From: Lithospermum erythrorhizon
Taxonomy: Eukaryota > Streptophyta > Magnoliopsida > Boraginales > Boraginaceae
Assembly (NCBI GenBank): GCA_019722365.1
Contig: JADFUC010001567.1
Coordinates: forward strand, 1 to 64,000
Direction: 5' to 3'
DNA: 64,000 bases
In this document: in pieces, positions 35,951 to 53,700 of the stretch
How the letters are laid out: every line of letters begins with the position of its first letter
Position numbering within the stretch: position 1 is the first letter of the stretch
The notes under the pieces: model-generated
The model's input: only the letters and a program-made list of their open reading frames with translations
The model's database searches: none
What the model was told of the DNA's origin: nothing
Program-made: the position numbers and the translations under genes

Positions 35951-36614
35951 AGGTTAGAATGTAAATATGGCATGTATGTGTTTTCATATATAGAATCTTT
36001 GTAACAAAAGAAACTCTTTGGGTTGTAATGATTCATACATATAAATTGAAAGAGACGGAAACTTAAGGCTATTAGCTTAAAACACAAATTCTTGGGTTTG
36101 AAAATTGTTGAAACTAGAAGTGGATGTAGAGCATGTGAAGGTACATTGTGATGAAGATTTGTGAAACAAGATGTTATAGAAGAATATAACTTGAGACTAA
36201 AGACTAAATTGTAAAAAAAAATCATAAACTAGAAGTACATATTACAAACTCCAAGTGTCAATCCTAGACTAAACAATAGTTTAGAATATCGTCTATAATC
36301 CAACTCCTCTTGGCTGCTTGTATTCCTACTTTTTACATAACCGTCACTATGGTGGCGCTTGATCCTAGACTAAGCGATGAGTATATGGATGCATTACATG
36401 TCACTTGTGCACGATAATTTTGTCTAACATGTACAAAATGTTAGCGTATTAAGCTGCAGGAAATCCATTAGTTGTCATGTGGGATCTTCAGAACTTTCTT
36501 TGAAAATATCACACTTAGTTTCAGCTTTCAAATGAACATCAATTTGAATACATTGCCTCTAATATTTGACCATCTACTAATCTACACATTGACACATCAA
36601 TCACAAAATCCATC
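35951..36614. other. Repeat-derived spacer, no gene seen
   Basis: No coding motif on either strand. CCTAGACTAA occurs at 36267 and 36364, with nearby text partly repeated, which hints at old duplication. Confidence 0.3.
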
Positions 36615-38050
36615 ATCCTTTGACCCGCAGTCGGCCGCCACGAGTTAGAGGTCAAATCACGGACACCGAGTCACCAATTCGGATGACTCAAATTTAAAAG
36701 ACATATGTCACGAAATAACCAGGTAGAGCAAAGCCCATCACGAAGAAACGATTTTAAGAAAATGATTAGTATTGATGTTTCCTAACCCAACGCAACCTAT
36801 ATACAATAATGCGACCAAAGTACAAAATAATAACCTTCAGCTTCGATGCAGAAATGAAATAACAGCAATGAGAGGTGCGAACATATAATAAAAACAAACG
36901 ACAAAGGCGGTGAGGATCTGCCACCGTCGCTACTTTGGAAACCTAAGGCGCGTCACTCGGAAACGAGACCCTAAAACATTCTGCGGCACGCTTTATCGGT
37001 AGCACAAATAAAATGTAAGCCCATTACCAAATAGGGTGTAAGGCTGCGAGAAGCTTGATGAATACTTATCTTAAGGTGGGAAATTACATCTCGCTCTTCG
37101 CTTGGTCTAATTAAAATAATTAATTTAGCATTGGATAGATGGGTATTACGAGAATGTTATACAACGTAAAAGGCCATAATATAAGTGGGTAGTGAATTCA
37201 TTATCCAAAATGCATAAATTTATAGGCTCAAATCGCTAAACATAAACATGCGATAAGGACAATAAAAATGGTAATCACCGTTCAAAGAAATGCATTAATG
37301 ATCATCACTGAGAATAGGTCACGACTCTACTCTATCGAAAGCTAACACAATAAGACATCACGGTAACCAACTAGACCAGTAACTTCACCCAATAAACCCC
37401 AATAACACTAGTACTGCTTAAATCACAATATCAGCTCGATCAACTCGACATTCGAGCCCACAGCTTCACTTTGACTCAATCAACTCAACATTCGGACTAC
37501 TTTAAACACTCAATCAACTCATCATAAATCAGTTTAGAACAAATGGGCATATGTCAGCCACTCAGTATGAGGTGAAACTTATGTCACGTCGGCGTAAAGG
37601 TAACAACGCTGCCGTACTTGAGGCAAAAAACACCACATTATACCGGTATAGACAATTACGGATAATACAACTCAACATACATCATCAACTCATATACAGC
37701 TCATCTGCACCAACTCAACCAGCAAAAACACTATAAACATCCAAAATGAAAGGCTAAACGGCCGGAAGCCGCCATCACAATGCGGCTCAACCGCTCAAAG
37801 CGCCCGATGACTCGCAAGCGACATACAATCCATATCCAGCGGTAATTCATATTCAGCCATAATCAACACAAAAAGTATACATACATATACATTCACAATT
37901 TGGTAGAGTTAATTTTATAAATTGTGAGAATGATGCTACTTTCCAGCTACTTGATATAATATCATTTTGTCTACTTCTATTTGGGCCCGCAGCGCCTCTT
38001 TTTCGCGCCCAGCGCTTTAACTTGACTTCGATCAATTGCAATTTGACACA
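36615..38050 (-). mobile_element. Partial long LTR related to the one at 11.5 kb
   Basis: GACCCGCAGTCGGCCGCC at 36620 is followed by CACGGACACCGAGTCACCAA. This parallels 11523-11590 base by base, with many substitutions. The arrangement continues with repeated AATCAACTCAACATTCG words (37430-37520). The far end is not defined; 38050 is approximate. Confidence 0.45.
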
Positions 38051-42170
<4,120 letters not shown>

Positions 42171-44523
42171 CTTCTCAAAGGATAGATATCGTAGATAAAG
42201 ATATTTAGGAGCACTGTCGCAAACTTCTTGCCACACTTGACAGGATCAAGTGAGCAAGCATAAAACACTACAAACTGAAGAAAAAAAAATTGTTAAGATT
42301 GAGAATATGTAAAAGAGTCATAATGATAGAACTGAAGAAAGAAAGCCAAAAGTCGGATATAGAAAAGTTGTCCTTCCTAGAGAACAAGTTACCTGAGTAA
42401 ATTTTGACTTGTAAGCAGTTAACACGGTTGTCTGAAATGACCGGAGGAGGATCTTAAATACCTAAGATAGCATAAGTTTATTAAGTATAAGAGAACTAAT
42501 GAATGAGAAGACAAACCCATAATTTATATCGTCAGATAGTACCTGCGTCAAACGCCCACTTTTATAGCAGAGTTTAAGGTGTTCAAAGGTCAACACCAGT
42601 AAGTTATCCAACACCAGTAATTCCCTCATCTGCTAAACAATATTTCATTGAGCATATGCACGATAGAGCGATAGACTTTGTAACATCAAAATTCACAAGG
42701 AAACAAATTTCAAGAATTGGAACATGAGACATCAATTTATTAAATAAAAAGAACATCATGCCGAGAAGATTCTAAAGCTCACATCAAATATATGTATCAA
42801 ATATTACAATTATTATGAAAATTTAAAAAGAGAAGAAATTTAGACAACCAATGCAAAACAGAATGCAATTCCTAGGATCCCACAGTGCCTCATCTTATCA
42901 CTCTCATGTTTAACATCATCTCCAATCCCCTCAAACTCTTCGAATTCCATATCAAATGTGCCTCTAGTAAAATCATCTTTTGGAATATCGCGACATGTAA
43001 TTTTCAAATCTAAATTGAGTATTCATTAGAGTTCAAGGGTATCTTGATAATCATCTACATCAGTTGGCTTAAAAACATCTAAATGCGACTAAAGAGATCC
43101 ATTACACACACAAAATTGTGCACTCCAACAGGATTTACCCGATAGCACCATTTTCAAATGCATAGCATGTTCTCCACACACCCTCACCATAACCTCCTGA
43201 ATCATCAGAGCATCTTTAGAATTATTTCTAAAAAAAGAACAATGAGACATTTAGAAATAATAGTTCAATCGCTTAGGGTATACACCCCATAGTGTAGTCA
43301 AACAAAACTTTTATCTACCGAATTCACATGATATTGATTTGAATTAGAGCAAAAAACATCCATGATTATCTTGACTTTTGACAGTACCAAGAATGTAAGT
43401 TTTATGAAGTACACCCAACAAGCGAAGAAAATAGATGTAAAAATTGCTTAGTGCAAACATATCAATCTGTTCTTTGACATTAGGACTGAGAATACTAGAC
43501 TTTTTTTGTCAGTGAGGAAAGCTTTTAACTAAAAAAATATATAACAGTAGAAACGTAAAATTGTTATTGTGTGGATGAGATAATAAATCACTCAAATCTT
43601 ACAGTATTCACAGTCGAGCAAGCTTTTGGCATCCGTTCTATGACTATTTCCTCCAACCTCATTGGAGAAAGAGGAACTAAATCAGCAATATCTTTCAAAG
43701 TTGAATGCACACGTTCCAGAACTCGACTCTTCCTTGTCCGGGCACGTGGTTCATTCAGTATCCTAACGGGATCATGAGGTGGGACAAAGTTGTCGACAAG
43801 CATGGACAAGCACATATCAAGTTGTCCACCAGATGAAGCCTACAATAGGATATTATATATTAGATAAATACAATGAGAGCTCATAGTAATATGTTAGAAT
43901 TCAAAACTTGACATCAAGGTTCTACATACCAACGATAGGAGTAGTTCAACCAATGCATCCATCACATCCGTTTCATAGTTCCACAAGCTCATACAAGATA
44001 TCTAGTGGGAATGATGTATGTGACCCAAATGTAAAAGTAATTAACAACATTATCAAGTGAAGACAAGGAATCGATCGTACAGAATTTATAAGCCTGCGAT
44101 GGTGGACCATGTGTATACATGAAACAGCACCGCTCAAAGCCTTCAAACATGTCTGCAAAATCAAAGTTTGGTGAGAGTATAGAGTAATGGGAGACATGGA
44201 GCAACAAAATATGATTGTTGTATGGTATGCATACCACAAGCACTGCAACCTCATCTATCCCAAGACTTTGATTATGTTCTATCACGGAAACAAGCTCATT
44301 ATAACTGCGACAATCACCCTATATAATAAAAGTTTGTACATTTAAGTTTTTTGAACAATATTAAATAATTGAAGAAGGGAAAACAAATAGGAGTAATTAC
44401 CTGAATAGATAATTTGAGAACATTCTTGACGTAAAACACCAATTCAGAGTCGGAAAATTTGGCATCTTTGTCCATGTCCTCCTGAACAAAACCCAGCTGA
44501 GATGTTGCCAATTCTACTTCCAT
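42171..44523 (-). pseudogene. RRN3 (Pol I initiation factor) pseudogene, 5' half
   Basis: RRN3/TIF-IA bridges RNA polymerase I to the rDNA promoter. Minus-strand exons with GT-AG borders and matching phase are 44523-44401 (KFSDSELVFYVKN), 44318-44235 (VIEHNQSLGIDEVAVLV), 44152-44081 (TCLKALSGAVSCIHMVHH), 44001-43930 (MSLWNYETDVMDALVELLL) and 43839-43603 (RVHSTLKDIADLVPLSPMRL). A decayed exon at about 43200-42890 contains ENML and GAIG in different frames, a stop right after GAIG, then DDFTRGTFDMEFEEFEGIGD. Further good exons are 42629-42543 (LVLTFEHLKLCYKSGRL), 42461-42393 (TAYKSKF) and 42274-42171 (FVVFYACSLDPVKCGKKFA). The C-terminal half, expected to begin MSAVAYLASY, is absent; unrelated repeat DNA follows. 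Frame damage plus truncation make a working protein very unlikely. Confidence 0.9.
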
Positions 44524-44793
44524 CTTCTCTGCTACAGCTTATAAAGATCAGATCTTGAAGATGCTAGGTCAAAATAGATATCTTATTAGTTTGAAATTCA
44601 TAATTAGTAAAATAAAATAATTGTAAAATTTCCCTATTTTTAAACAAAGATACGAAAAAAGAATTTTGGGAGTTACAATGACATTGCAACAAAAAAGAGT
44701 AAAGTAAGCTACGCTTGAAGATGCTACAGAGATGACCTGGAGGCGGACAAAAGCATGCAAGGCTTTTGGCTTTAGATTTAGATTATTTTGTAA

Positions 44794-45798
44794 GGCTATC
44801 TACGATGGTTAATTTATTAATGGCCTCTTTTGATTTAAACGCTCGCGTCGTACCTAGCATGTAATTGACCTTCGAAATTTTACGCAGCTACAGTGGTGGT
44901 TGTTTAATAAAATTCAACACACTTTCTGCCAAACTTTTTATGTAATATTAACATTTCTTTATATTTTTGATTTAAATAATTATAAAAATTATAAATTTCT
45001 ATAATTAAATAGAAGAATAATTATAAATAAATAAATTATTTTTTGATTTTTTTTTAAAGAGCAAAAATTATATAAATATTTATTTAAATAATTTTCAATC
45101 TCATATTTTTGGAAATTAATTTTTATAAAATAAGCACTTAAAATTGAAAATAATGGCCCATTAAGCAATGAAAATTCTGAAATAGTAGAATGTAGTCTGA
45201 TATAAAGCAAATCACGCAGCGGTACAGTGTCAAATCTGAAATAATTGCGTCTGATATGTCGATCCACATACTGATCGCCTTATTAAGACACATAATAAGA
45301 CTCTTAAAATGTTAATCCGCGAAACATTTAAACTTTGCCCATATGTATATTGGCAGAAAAAATGTGATTTTTTTATGTAGAGATGAATGAGAGTGGTGCA
45401 TTATAGAGAAAAAAAAAATGATGGGTAAAATTTTAAAAAAATTAATTTGATATCGAAATAATTGATCGAAAAATGAAGGTGAGATGGGATAAAAAAATCG
45501 AGAAAAATCGAAGCCAGAAATGCGTCAGCGACCGCAGTGGCTTTACTTACATTCTCTCTCCTCACCCTCACGCCCAGCGATCCGCGGCGCGCGTCGCAAG
45601 TGCGGGACACGCCCAGCGACTTATGACTGCTGGCCAGCAACCGTGTCCAGCGTGTGCTCATGAAAGATTCGGCATTGAGAGATTTTTATTCCCCCGATTG
45701 TCACGTCAACTTTTTTAAATTATTAATGTGCAATTCTATTCTGAAAAAAAATTTTCAACATGTTTAATATTTTTTCAAACGCTCCATTGTAGGTGGTC
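44794..45798. mobile_element. PIF/Harbinger-like non-autonomous transposon, 1005 bp
   Basis: The left end GGCTATCTACGATGG (44794-44808) and the reverse complement of the right end, GACCACCTACAATGG (45784-45798), agree at 11 of 15 positions; all four differences are transitions. TAA flanks both ends (44791-44793 and 45799-45801), the 3-bp target duplication typical of this superfamily. No transposase is present. The interior is AT-rich except for a GC-rich patch at 45575-45655. It lies 270 bp upstream of the RRN3 pseudogene start. Confidence 0.65.
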
Positions 45799-45801
45799 TA
45801 A

Positions 45802-46302
45802 GGGTGGAAAAGGAATGAAGCTGTCTGAGTGCTTTTTATTCTGGTGAATTTGTGGTTACTTATGCAAAAAACAGCGGAATTAAATCGTAATAGCAAGTAA
45901 ATAACAAAGCGGAATTAAACATGAGTACAACAACGCCGCGTGTAATTCGTTTACATTAAACAAACATTGGATTTATTAAGCTTGTTTATTCTAATAATGT
46001 AACAATTCTTCCCATTTTTAAACTTTACAACGTAAAGCTTAAATTGGTAGTTTATTAAGTAACGTGAAGAAAAAAAAAAAGCGGAGTACATGAATATTGA
46101 GAAAATGTGGTCTTTATTGATATTGAATCGAAGTAGTACTTATTACATTTATTGAAATTTTGTTAAATTTCTTACAATTCAACGATGATGATTTTTCGGT
46201 AATACTTCGTTTGTTTTACAGTCAGCTTTAGCCAATAGTATATTCGTAAATTGACGATTATAAATATCTTTAATATCTTTACTACAATGACAAGGTGAAT
46301 AA
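45802..46302. other. Intergenic, no gene seen
   Basis: AT-rich sequence without coding or RNA motifs, running up to the LTR start at 46303. Confidence 0.4.
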
Positions 46303-49180
46303 TGTAATAACCGATTCTGAAAAAAAAAAAAATTTAAATTTTCGATTCGGCGGTGGGACGGGGATATTTTCAAAAATAATCTAGTGATAATATTATTCCA
46401 AAGTAAATTTTTTAGCAGTGTTTATAATTTAGTAGTTTTGCCATGGAATATTTATCTTTGGAATCGGGTTCGTGAAGATTTAAATGCGATAAAAGCGGAG
46501 AAATTGGCTTGGCTTAGGAGGCAGGACTCGGGGAGTTTTTTAAATATGCAATTAAATTAACATCTTGGCGTCAATCGTTTATCAAACAACTTTCATCATC
46601 TGTCTTTTTCATGCTATGGCCGAAATATTACACTTTACTCACTTAAAATTCGTTTAATTTCTCTACTTGATTGTCGCTCAATTCCAAAGATCGGTTGTAG
46701 AATATTGTTCTCCCGTCATTCTTACGAGGTTAAGGTAAGAAATTTCAAGGTCTTTTAGGAATATTTCTTGGGTTTGACATAGTTGACTTTTAGTTGACTT
46801 TTCCATAATTGAATTTTATCATAAATCTTAGTTAGTTTATGGAGTTACTGTGGCGTATTTGAGTGATGAATTCGTGATGATTTAGAAAGATGCGTTTGAG
46901 GGCGTTATGTTGAGGATTGACTTTTAGGTTTTCGGTTGACTTTTTATGTGGATATTTTATAAGGCTTTAAATGTGTAGGAGAGATTATATTGGGGCCTTT
47001 ATTATAGTTGTTATGATGTTAAGTGGTGATTTAAAATTGATTTAAAGGGGTGTTATGTTGAAAAAGTGTAAATTTCAAGTTGAGTTACTAATTGAAGTAT
47101 TTCGGAGTATAGATTGTTAATTATGGACTTGGTGGAATTAGTTAGAATATAACTTATAAATCGATTTGTAATGAGAGAAAGTGATAAGATGGAATTTAAG
47201 CGAGGAATCGGTGGGTTGTGTCAGATGGGATTATAATTCGATAGTTTTATCGGAATCATGTTAAATTTGTTTAGAGATGATAGTTCCCTAGGGGATTGGT
47301 TATGTATCTTCTAGTACCCGGTATAGTAGTGAAATTAGCGATTATCTTTAAAGATTGTTGTTTAGGCGTTGATCGTGGAAAGAGGCCGATTGTGATTGTT
47401 TCGCGCGAAGGTTTGCGGTAGCTAGCGAGAGGTGGTATATCTCACGGGTGTTACTTCATGCTAAATTGTGTGACATGTTATTACGATATAATTAGCAAAG
47501 AATGATACTACATGTTATTATGATGATTATGTGAGAATGATGTACATGTCATTGTGTTATGATTACGTGAAATGATATACATGTAATTATATGATTGTGT
47601 GATTATATTCTGGCGTTGGAGATTGCTTGAGGTACGTAATAACTTGAACTCCCAACTTATATTTCGATTTACGTGACCTTGTCGGCACTTATGATTTAAT
47701 GGCCTTGTCGGCATATGATTTCTGTGGCCTTTTGGCGGTGTGTTTGACTTACGATTGTGAGATGTTTTAGGCGTGATAACTTGGATATTGTTGGGAGTAG
47801 GTAGGCGGTTATTGAGAGGTGATGGTTAGAGTTATCTATGACTTGAGGGGTGACTTCGGTATCGGGGGTGACCATAGTTAAGGATTACTAGGGATTGAGA
47901 TTTCTCCTTTTCCTTGCGGGATACATGTGGCCCTTCAATGGCCTTATACTACATGGCGTCGCAGTTTTAGCCCTTACTTGAGTATATGTTCTCTTTGATA
48001 AGCTTTGTTGTGTGCATTAGCCGGTGGCAGCCTATACTACGGTATAGCGTGCAGTTTAGCGTGCTCTTCCCATTATAAGCGGTATAAGTCTTTCCAATCA
48101 CTAACATGTGCATTAGCCGATATGGCTATACCGCGGTATAGCGTGCGGTGTGCCTTATACTTAGTGTATAGGCGGTGTACTTATACTTGATGTATAAACT
48201 GGTGTGCTTTATCTTTTTGGAAGTATATAGAAATGCAGGTAATATTACTACTTTATTATTATAAGTGCGGGTATTACCTTATACTTTATTATTATAAGTC
48301 ACAGTTTTGGCCACCCTCTTTGCCCGGTATAAATCACGAGAGTGATTATTGATTAGTCCATTCATAGCGGGTAGGCGGATTGAGTATATGGCGTTAGAGG
48401 ATGATATCTTGCAGTGGGGGATATGAGAGATAGGAGGTTGATGACTAGAGTTTTTAGTCGTTGTTGAGTCTATTGATTTCTTTAGAAATTATTGTTAACT
48501 AGCTGAACTTCTATTATATCTTACGTATATTATGCGAAATTTCTGCTTGAATTACTGTTGTACACTGAAGCCTTTTTGAGTGATCCACTGAATACTTGTA
48601 TTTTATTCATATTTGACTATTATATTATTGATTGACTTCGTTCAGTATGGTAGGATTATTTGCGTAATGTTGGTTTCACTAAAGCCCTTAGCGGAAACTA
48701 CCCGGCACTTTGCGTTAATTCGTTTGTGCTTGGGGTTGATGACGGCCGGGATGAGCGAAGGTGTTTGAGGAAGTTGTTAAGTGGCTGGGTGAGCGTCGGG
48801 TGGCGAGGGGTCCTCAGCGATCGATTTTTGATGTGTTGTCAAGCGTTTTGATTGTCGTATTTTTCCTTTTGAAACTTTAGCGCTAGCGGATGTTTTATCG
48901 TTTGTATTCGAGGATCTGATGCGTAATAAATACGGTATAGCACTTGCTTGGCGTGCACTATTTTAAGGATATGTTGTGTATATATATATGGGTTTGTCGT
49001 TTCGATATCGGTACGATGGATTATAAATTACTTGTTTGATTTGAGGAAACTTAATTGTGATCACATTTTTAGGATAAACGAATTGTATTTTAAAGGCGGA
49101 GTCGTCCATGGTTTGATGACTGGTGTTCGGTTGCAATGACTACCGCCTGAAGGCGGCCACACAGAGGCGGGTAGATTACA
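46303..49180 (+). mobile_element. Long LTR (2.9 kb), probably Tekay/Del-type gypsy
   Basis: It starts TGTAATAACCGATTCTG and, soon after, has TTTTCGATTCGGCGGTGGG, like the TGTAACACCCCGA start I associate with Tekay/Del LTRs. It ends GAAGGCGGCC...GGGTAGATTACA at 49180, the reverse complement of the border types at 11516 and 36620. The middle (47.4-48.4 kb) has a repeated CGGTATAGCGTGC word (48039, 48131) and TTATACTTAGTGTATA-like repeats, similar in place to the repeat blocks of the other LTRs. No pol is attached. Confidence 0.55.
48015..48210. repeat. Short tandem repeats within the LTR
   Basis: GTGCATTAGCCG followed by GGTATAGCGTGC occurs at about 48013-48056 and again at 48109-48148. CTTATACTTGATGTATA-type text is duplicated at about 48155-48200. 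They parallel the array at 12.23-12.36 kb in the related LTR. Confidence 0.6.
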
Positions 49181-49209
49181 AATAATTTTATCAACTCTGA
49201 TTGATTTGT

Positions 49210-50760
49210 TTTTACCAAAATGTACCGTATTCCTCCATTTACCATAGATTACCACATATTTCATAGTTTATCATATTTCATAATTTTATATATTTTACCA
49301 TATTCTAAAATTACCATAATTTACCATATTTCATATATAAATTTTTTTCATAATTTATCATATTTAACCATATTCTAAAATTTACCATAAATTACATTTT
49401 ATAAATTAACCATATTTTATAATTTTACCATATTTGTCCATATTCTAAAATTTACCATAATTCTGATATTTGAACTTTGACCAATTTTTTATATATTCTA
49501 AAATTTTACTATAATACCACATATTTTCTTAATTTTTCAATTTTGACTATATTTCATATTTCATAATTTTACCATAAATTACCCATATTTCATATTTTGA
49601 CCATATTTTTCATATTAAATTCCAAATTCTGTATTCGTAATTTTACCATTTTTAACTGGAATTTCATATTTTCATATTTTCATAATTCACCAATTTTACA
49701 TAATCTCATAAATATAGTCCATAAATCTAATGATTTTCATAGAGTTAATAATTTGCCATATTTCATATTTCACATAATTCATATTTCGCGTAAGTCCATA
49801 ATCTAAGATTCAACATATTTTATAATTTTCATGTTTTTGTCATAGCACAAGTTTTCATGTTCATAAATTTAAATATGTTTTGTCATGTCTATATTTCATA
49901 GTTTAATCATAATTTCAATGGCTGTTCATGGTATCATTCTCATGTTTCCATAGTTTAATCATAATTTCATTCTCTATGTTCATAGTTTAATCTTGAAATC
50001 TCAATTTCTTTTATGGGTTTAATCCTTAATTTCATCTTAATTTCATCATAATCTCATGTTTCATGGTTGTCATTGCATGTTTTTAATTTCGTACTAATTT
50101 TTCAAGCTACTAAATGCACGATTTAAACTACATTTTCAAGCATAATTAATACTGATGTAGAAATTAAAACTAACTACCAACAAAATTGGGTTCTTCATTA
50201 TTTGGAGCTTCAAGATTCATTTCGTCGATTGTTGTACCAAATTAAGCCAAGTCAAAATGTGGATGGTTTTGTTGTGTAATAGCGAATTAGATGTGCTTGT
50301 TAACAGCGAATTCTTCCTCTAGTGACCTGAAATAAATTTGGTACTTTCATTTGTTAATAAATCGAGAGACATGTTCAATTAAGTTAAAATGTTCGAAGAT
50401 TTTCTGTAAAGTATGATACAAAGTTTATAAGGTATGCAATGAAAATCTAGAAATTTGCACCATATTTCATAGTTTACCATTTTTTTACCATATTTTTTAT
50501 ATTTCATAATGTTACCATTTTTTTTTTACCATAATTCATGTTGTTATATTCTAATTTCATAATTGACCATATTTAAGCTAAATTTTCAACAGTTTTACCT
50601 TGTTTCATGTTCATGATTCAAATTTTACATAATTTAACATATTTTAATGTTTACCATAAATTACCATATTTCATAATTTACCGTATTTTTATATTTCATA
50701 ATTTTACCATTTTCATCATAATTTACCATATTTGACCATGTTTAAGGTACCATAAATTAC
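49210..50760. repeat. Degenerate ACCATATTTCATAATTT satellite-like repeat
   Basis: Variants of TTTACCATATTTCATAATTT and ACCATAAATTACCATA recur dozens of times at 49.21-49.80 kb. They fade into CATAGTTTAATCATAATTTC units at 49.88-50.05 kb and return at 50.46-50.75 kb. No unit is perfect. It lies directly after the 46.3 kb LTR. Open stretches inside it are repeat-derived. Confidence 0.8.
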
Positions 50761-53700
50761 ATAAGCAGTAAATCTTAACAAACATGTTTTTTGCAGTTTC
50801 AAATGCTTATTTTATAGTGTAGTTTAATTATTATTAGTCATTCTTGTAGCAGTCAGTCATTTAATTTCTTCTTATGTAAATTCCTATTTAAATTAGAACT
50901 TCTTGTGTAATTAAATTGTTGTTCCATTTTAATATGATTACTTATTTATTTTACAGAATTAAATGTAAATAAACTGTTTATTTAATTCTTATTATGACCA
51001 AATTTTAATAGCTGTATGTAATTAATTGTTCCTCATTCTTTAAATTGTTTAACTGAATTTTATGTATTATTCATATGAATTTGCATTGTGTTTACATATA
51101 AACAAACAATCTAATATCGTAGATGAAATTGTCGAACAAGCACGAAAGGTGCATTGTATGGCGTGACAGCTGATTCGGTTACATATAAAACAAACAAGTT
51201 AAGCCAAATGCTTGGTTTGGTTCTGTGACTTAGCATTAATTGTCATGTAAGCAATCTACTAATTAAAACATTGCTAACAAACCAAACAAGTTCAGCTTAT
51301 GCTTTAAGGCAAAAATGGTCAATTTCGATCATGATTGTTTTGGGTATTATTATTGGCAGGGTGTTGGCTTTCCAAATCTGGTTTACGGTTTCCGCTTTCA
51401 TATTGTTTCTATATTTACAATTTGTCCTACAACCTACTTTTGTTTTTGGGATTTCAAAAACTTAGGCGGGTGGCTTTCTCTTTTGTTTTATGAAATATTT
51501 TTATTATATTTTTCTTAAAATATTATAACAAACAAAAATATCTACGGTCAAAGTTCAAGCATGACTTTAAAGTCATATTAATATTCACGACCATGTACAC
51601 CGTAAATTGGATTAAATTATAACTTGCTAGTGGGAGAATTAAGGCAGGTATGGAATTATTTTTAATTGATATTTTTTTATTGTGAATGCAAAACTTAGTC
51701 ATAAATACTTATTCATTTCCAAATAAATGTCATAGAGTATTACCATTAAAATTAGACATCACGGAGAGAACACAGCTCAAATATATGAGGCAGGTATACC
51801 ACATTATCAAGGCTTAGGCCTTTGCGGGGGTTGATCTGTGATGTGTATTCTAAGGGCCTGTTAGAGACTATTTTCAGTGCAAGAAATTTTTATTGAAAAT
51901 TTGAAGGAGGAAACTAGGTATAACATGAAGTACTTCTCGTGATGAAGCGGATATATATTGAATAACAAATTGTTGTAAAGGAGATGAGTTTGGAAGAAGT
52001 GTTCTCGTACTTGGCTACATATGAAGTAAAGGACTTAGTGTGTTGGAGGTATTTCTTTAGATTGATGAGTTGGTAGGTTTTCTTTAGGCCCGAAAAATTA
52101 CCGATATTAGGTCTAAAGTTTAACATGTATTGATCCAAAATTAAAATATGATAGTCTTTGTAGGGAGATATCCGCTACTTAGGATTTGAGTTGTGGTGGT
52201 TGGCTGAAGGGTCAAAATAGTGAGTCTTGTGGTCTTTTCTAGGAATAGTATGGAGTTGTGATTCTATTTGTCTAAGGTGTAGTGATCACATCGAGGAGAG
52301 TTAAGTTTTTTTGGCCTATGTGCATGTCCCCATTCCTATTATAGTGAAATCGGATTAATAATGGCTCTGCTTAAAAATTAGTTAATTCATAACTGCGTTA
52401 TTAGGGATACCACGTTGATCTCTGCTTTTGTTTTGTTGCTGCTTGAATTCCTTGTCTTAGAATTACATGGCTGTCACATTTGGTATAAATTCGTCGTTAT
52501 AACAAGGCGGTATGTCGAACACTTGGATTGAATCACGTGAAAGAAGGCGAATTGGTAAAAGTATGAAATTTAGAGAAGTTCACGAGGAGAAATAGTTAGC
52601 GGATTACGTGACTCGGATAGCCAGTTGATTACGCCTCATAGTAGGGAAATTGCCACATAGTTTTTGAGACCGGGCCGTTCATGATGCACTAGTTGCCCAA
52701 CAGCTAGCCGGGTTCACATTACATCGGAGAATAGAAGTTCTTGATGGGCGATGATGGGTCCGAGGGTTTACTAATGCTGGGTATTGTATGGAGGAGTGGA
52801 TCGGGTATGTCCCGAGAGCGGATGCAACAGAGAAAAGGTCTCGGCACGATAATGCTCGCCGTTGCACAGATGTAGTGCATTTCGAAGGGCATGAAAGCGC
52901 TTAGTTCAGCGATGCTCTGCATTTTGACGTACTTAGATTTACGAATTCCGAGGTGTTCTGCTCGTATAATAATGGTAGGAGGGAGTGGTTCTCTCAGTAT
53001 AGCGTTGGATGGTGACTTGTCGTTTGTGAAATATGGTTCGGTTGTAAGGCGATTGGGATTGGCTGATGAGGAGTTGACGGGAATATTGGAGTGCACATTG
53101 AACAAGGTTGAACCATTAATACCGCGCTTATTGCCTTAATTTGTTATCTAAATTCACGTTGAAGCGAAGAGTTGACTTCTTAGGGAAATGTGGAGGGTTG
53201 ATAATGCAGCAGGGTTTAGATGTGATTTTGAAAGGTGTGAAAGCGTGGTACTCTATATGTTACACCCGAGGTAGTGCGTTTTAGATTCGGGGTTGCTATG
53301 GTATTGGAAAGCAGATTGGAGCACATAGGTGTGCAATTAGTAGTGAGTCCCAAAAGAAGATACCGATCGCTCTGGTAGGCTTGAGGTTTCGATTAGAATG
53401 TTATGGGGTAGCTTCAAAGACTAAGAGAACTACACTCCGGGTACCTTAAAGAGTGCGACAATGGGAAGGAATTTGGCTCGTACTTTCTGGTTATATAGAG
53501 GAAGCGTATTCTTATGTGTCATATGTTCTTGTATTGAGACTATTCGGTGTCATTGGAGAGAATTCGTCGCCAGTACGGGGTCATAGGAAAAGGCTGCTTA
53601 GTATAGCGTCACAGGAAAGAGGATGTATGAATTGGCCATCAAAAGCTTCCCGAAAATCATCAAATGGTCAGTCTTGCCTCAAAATTTGCCAGTGAGATGG

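Noticed and set aside
52891..53139. 82-codon plus-strand open stretch
   Set aside because: No motif recognised and no splice context; probably decayed retroelement DNA.
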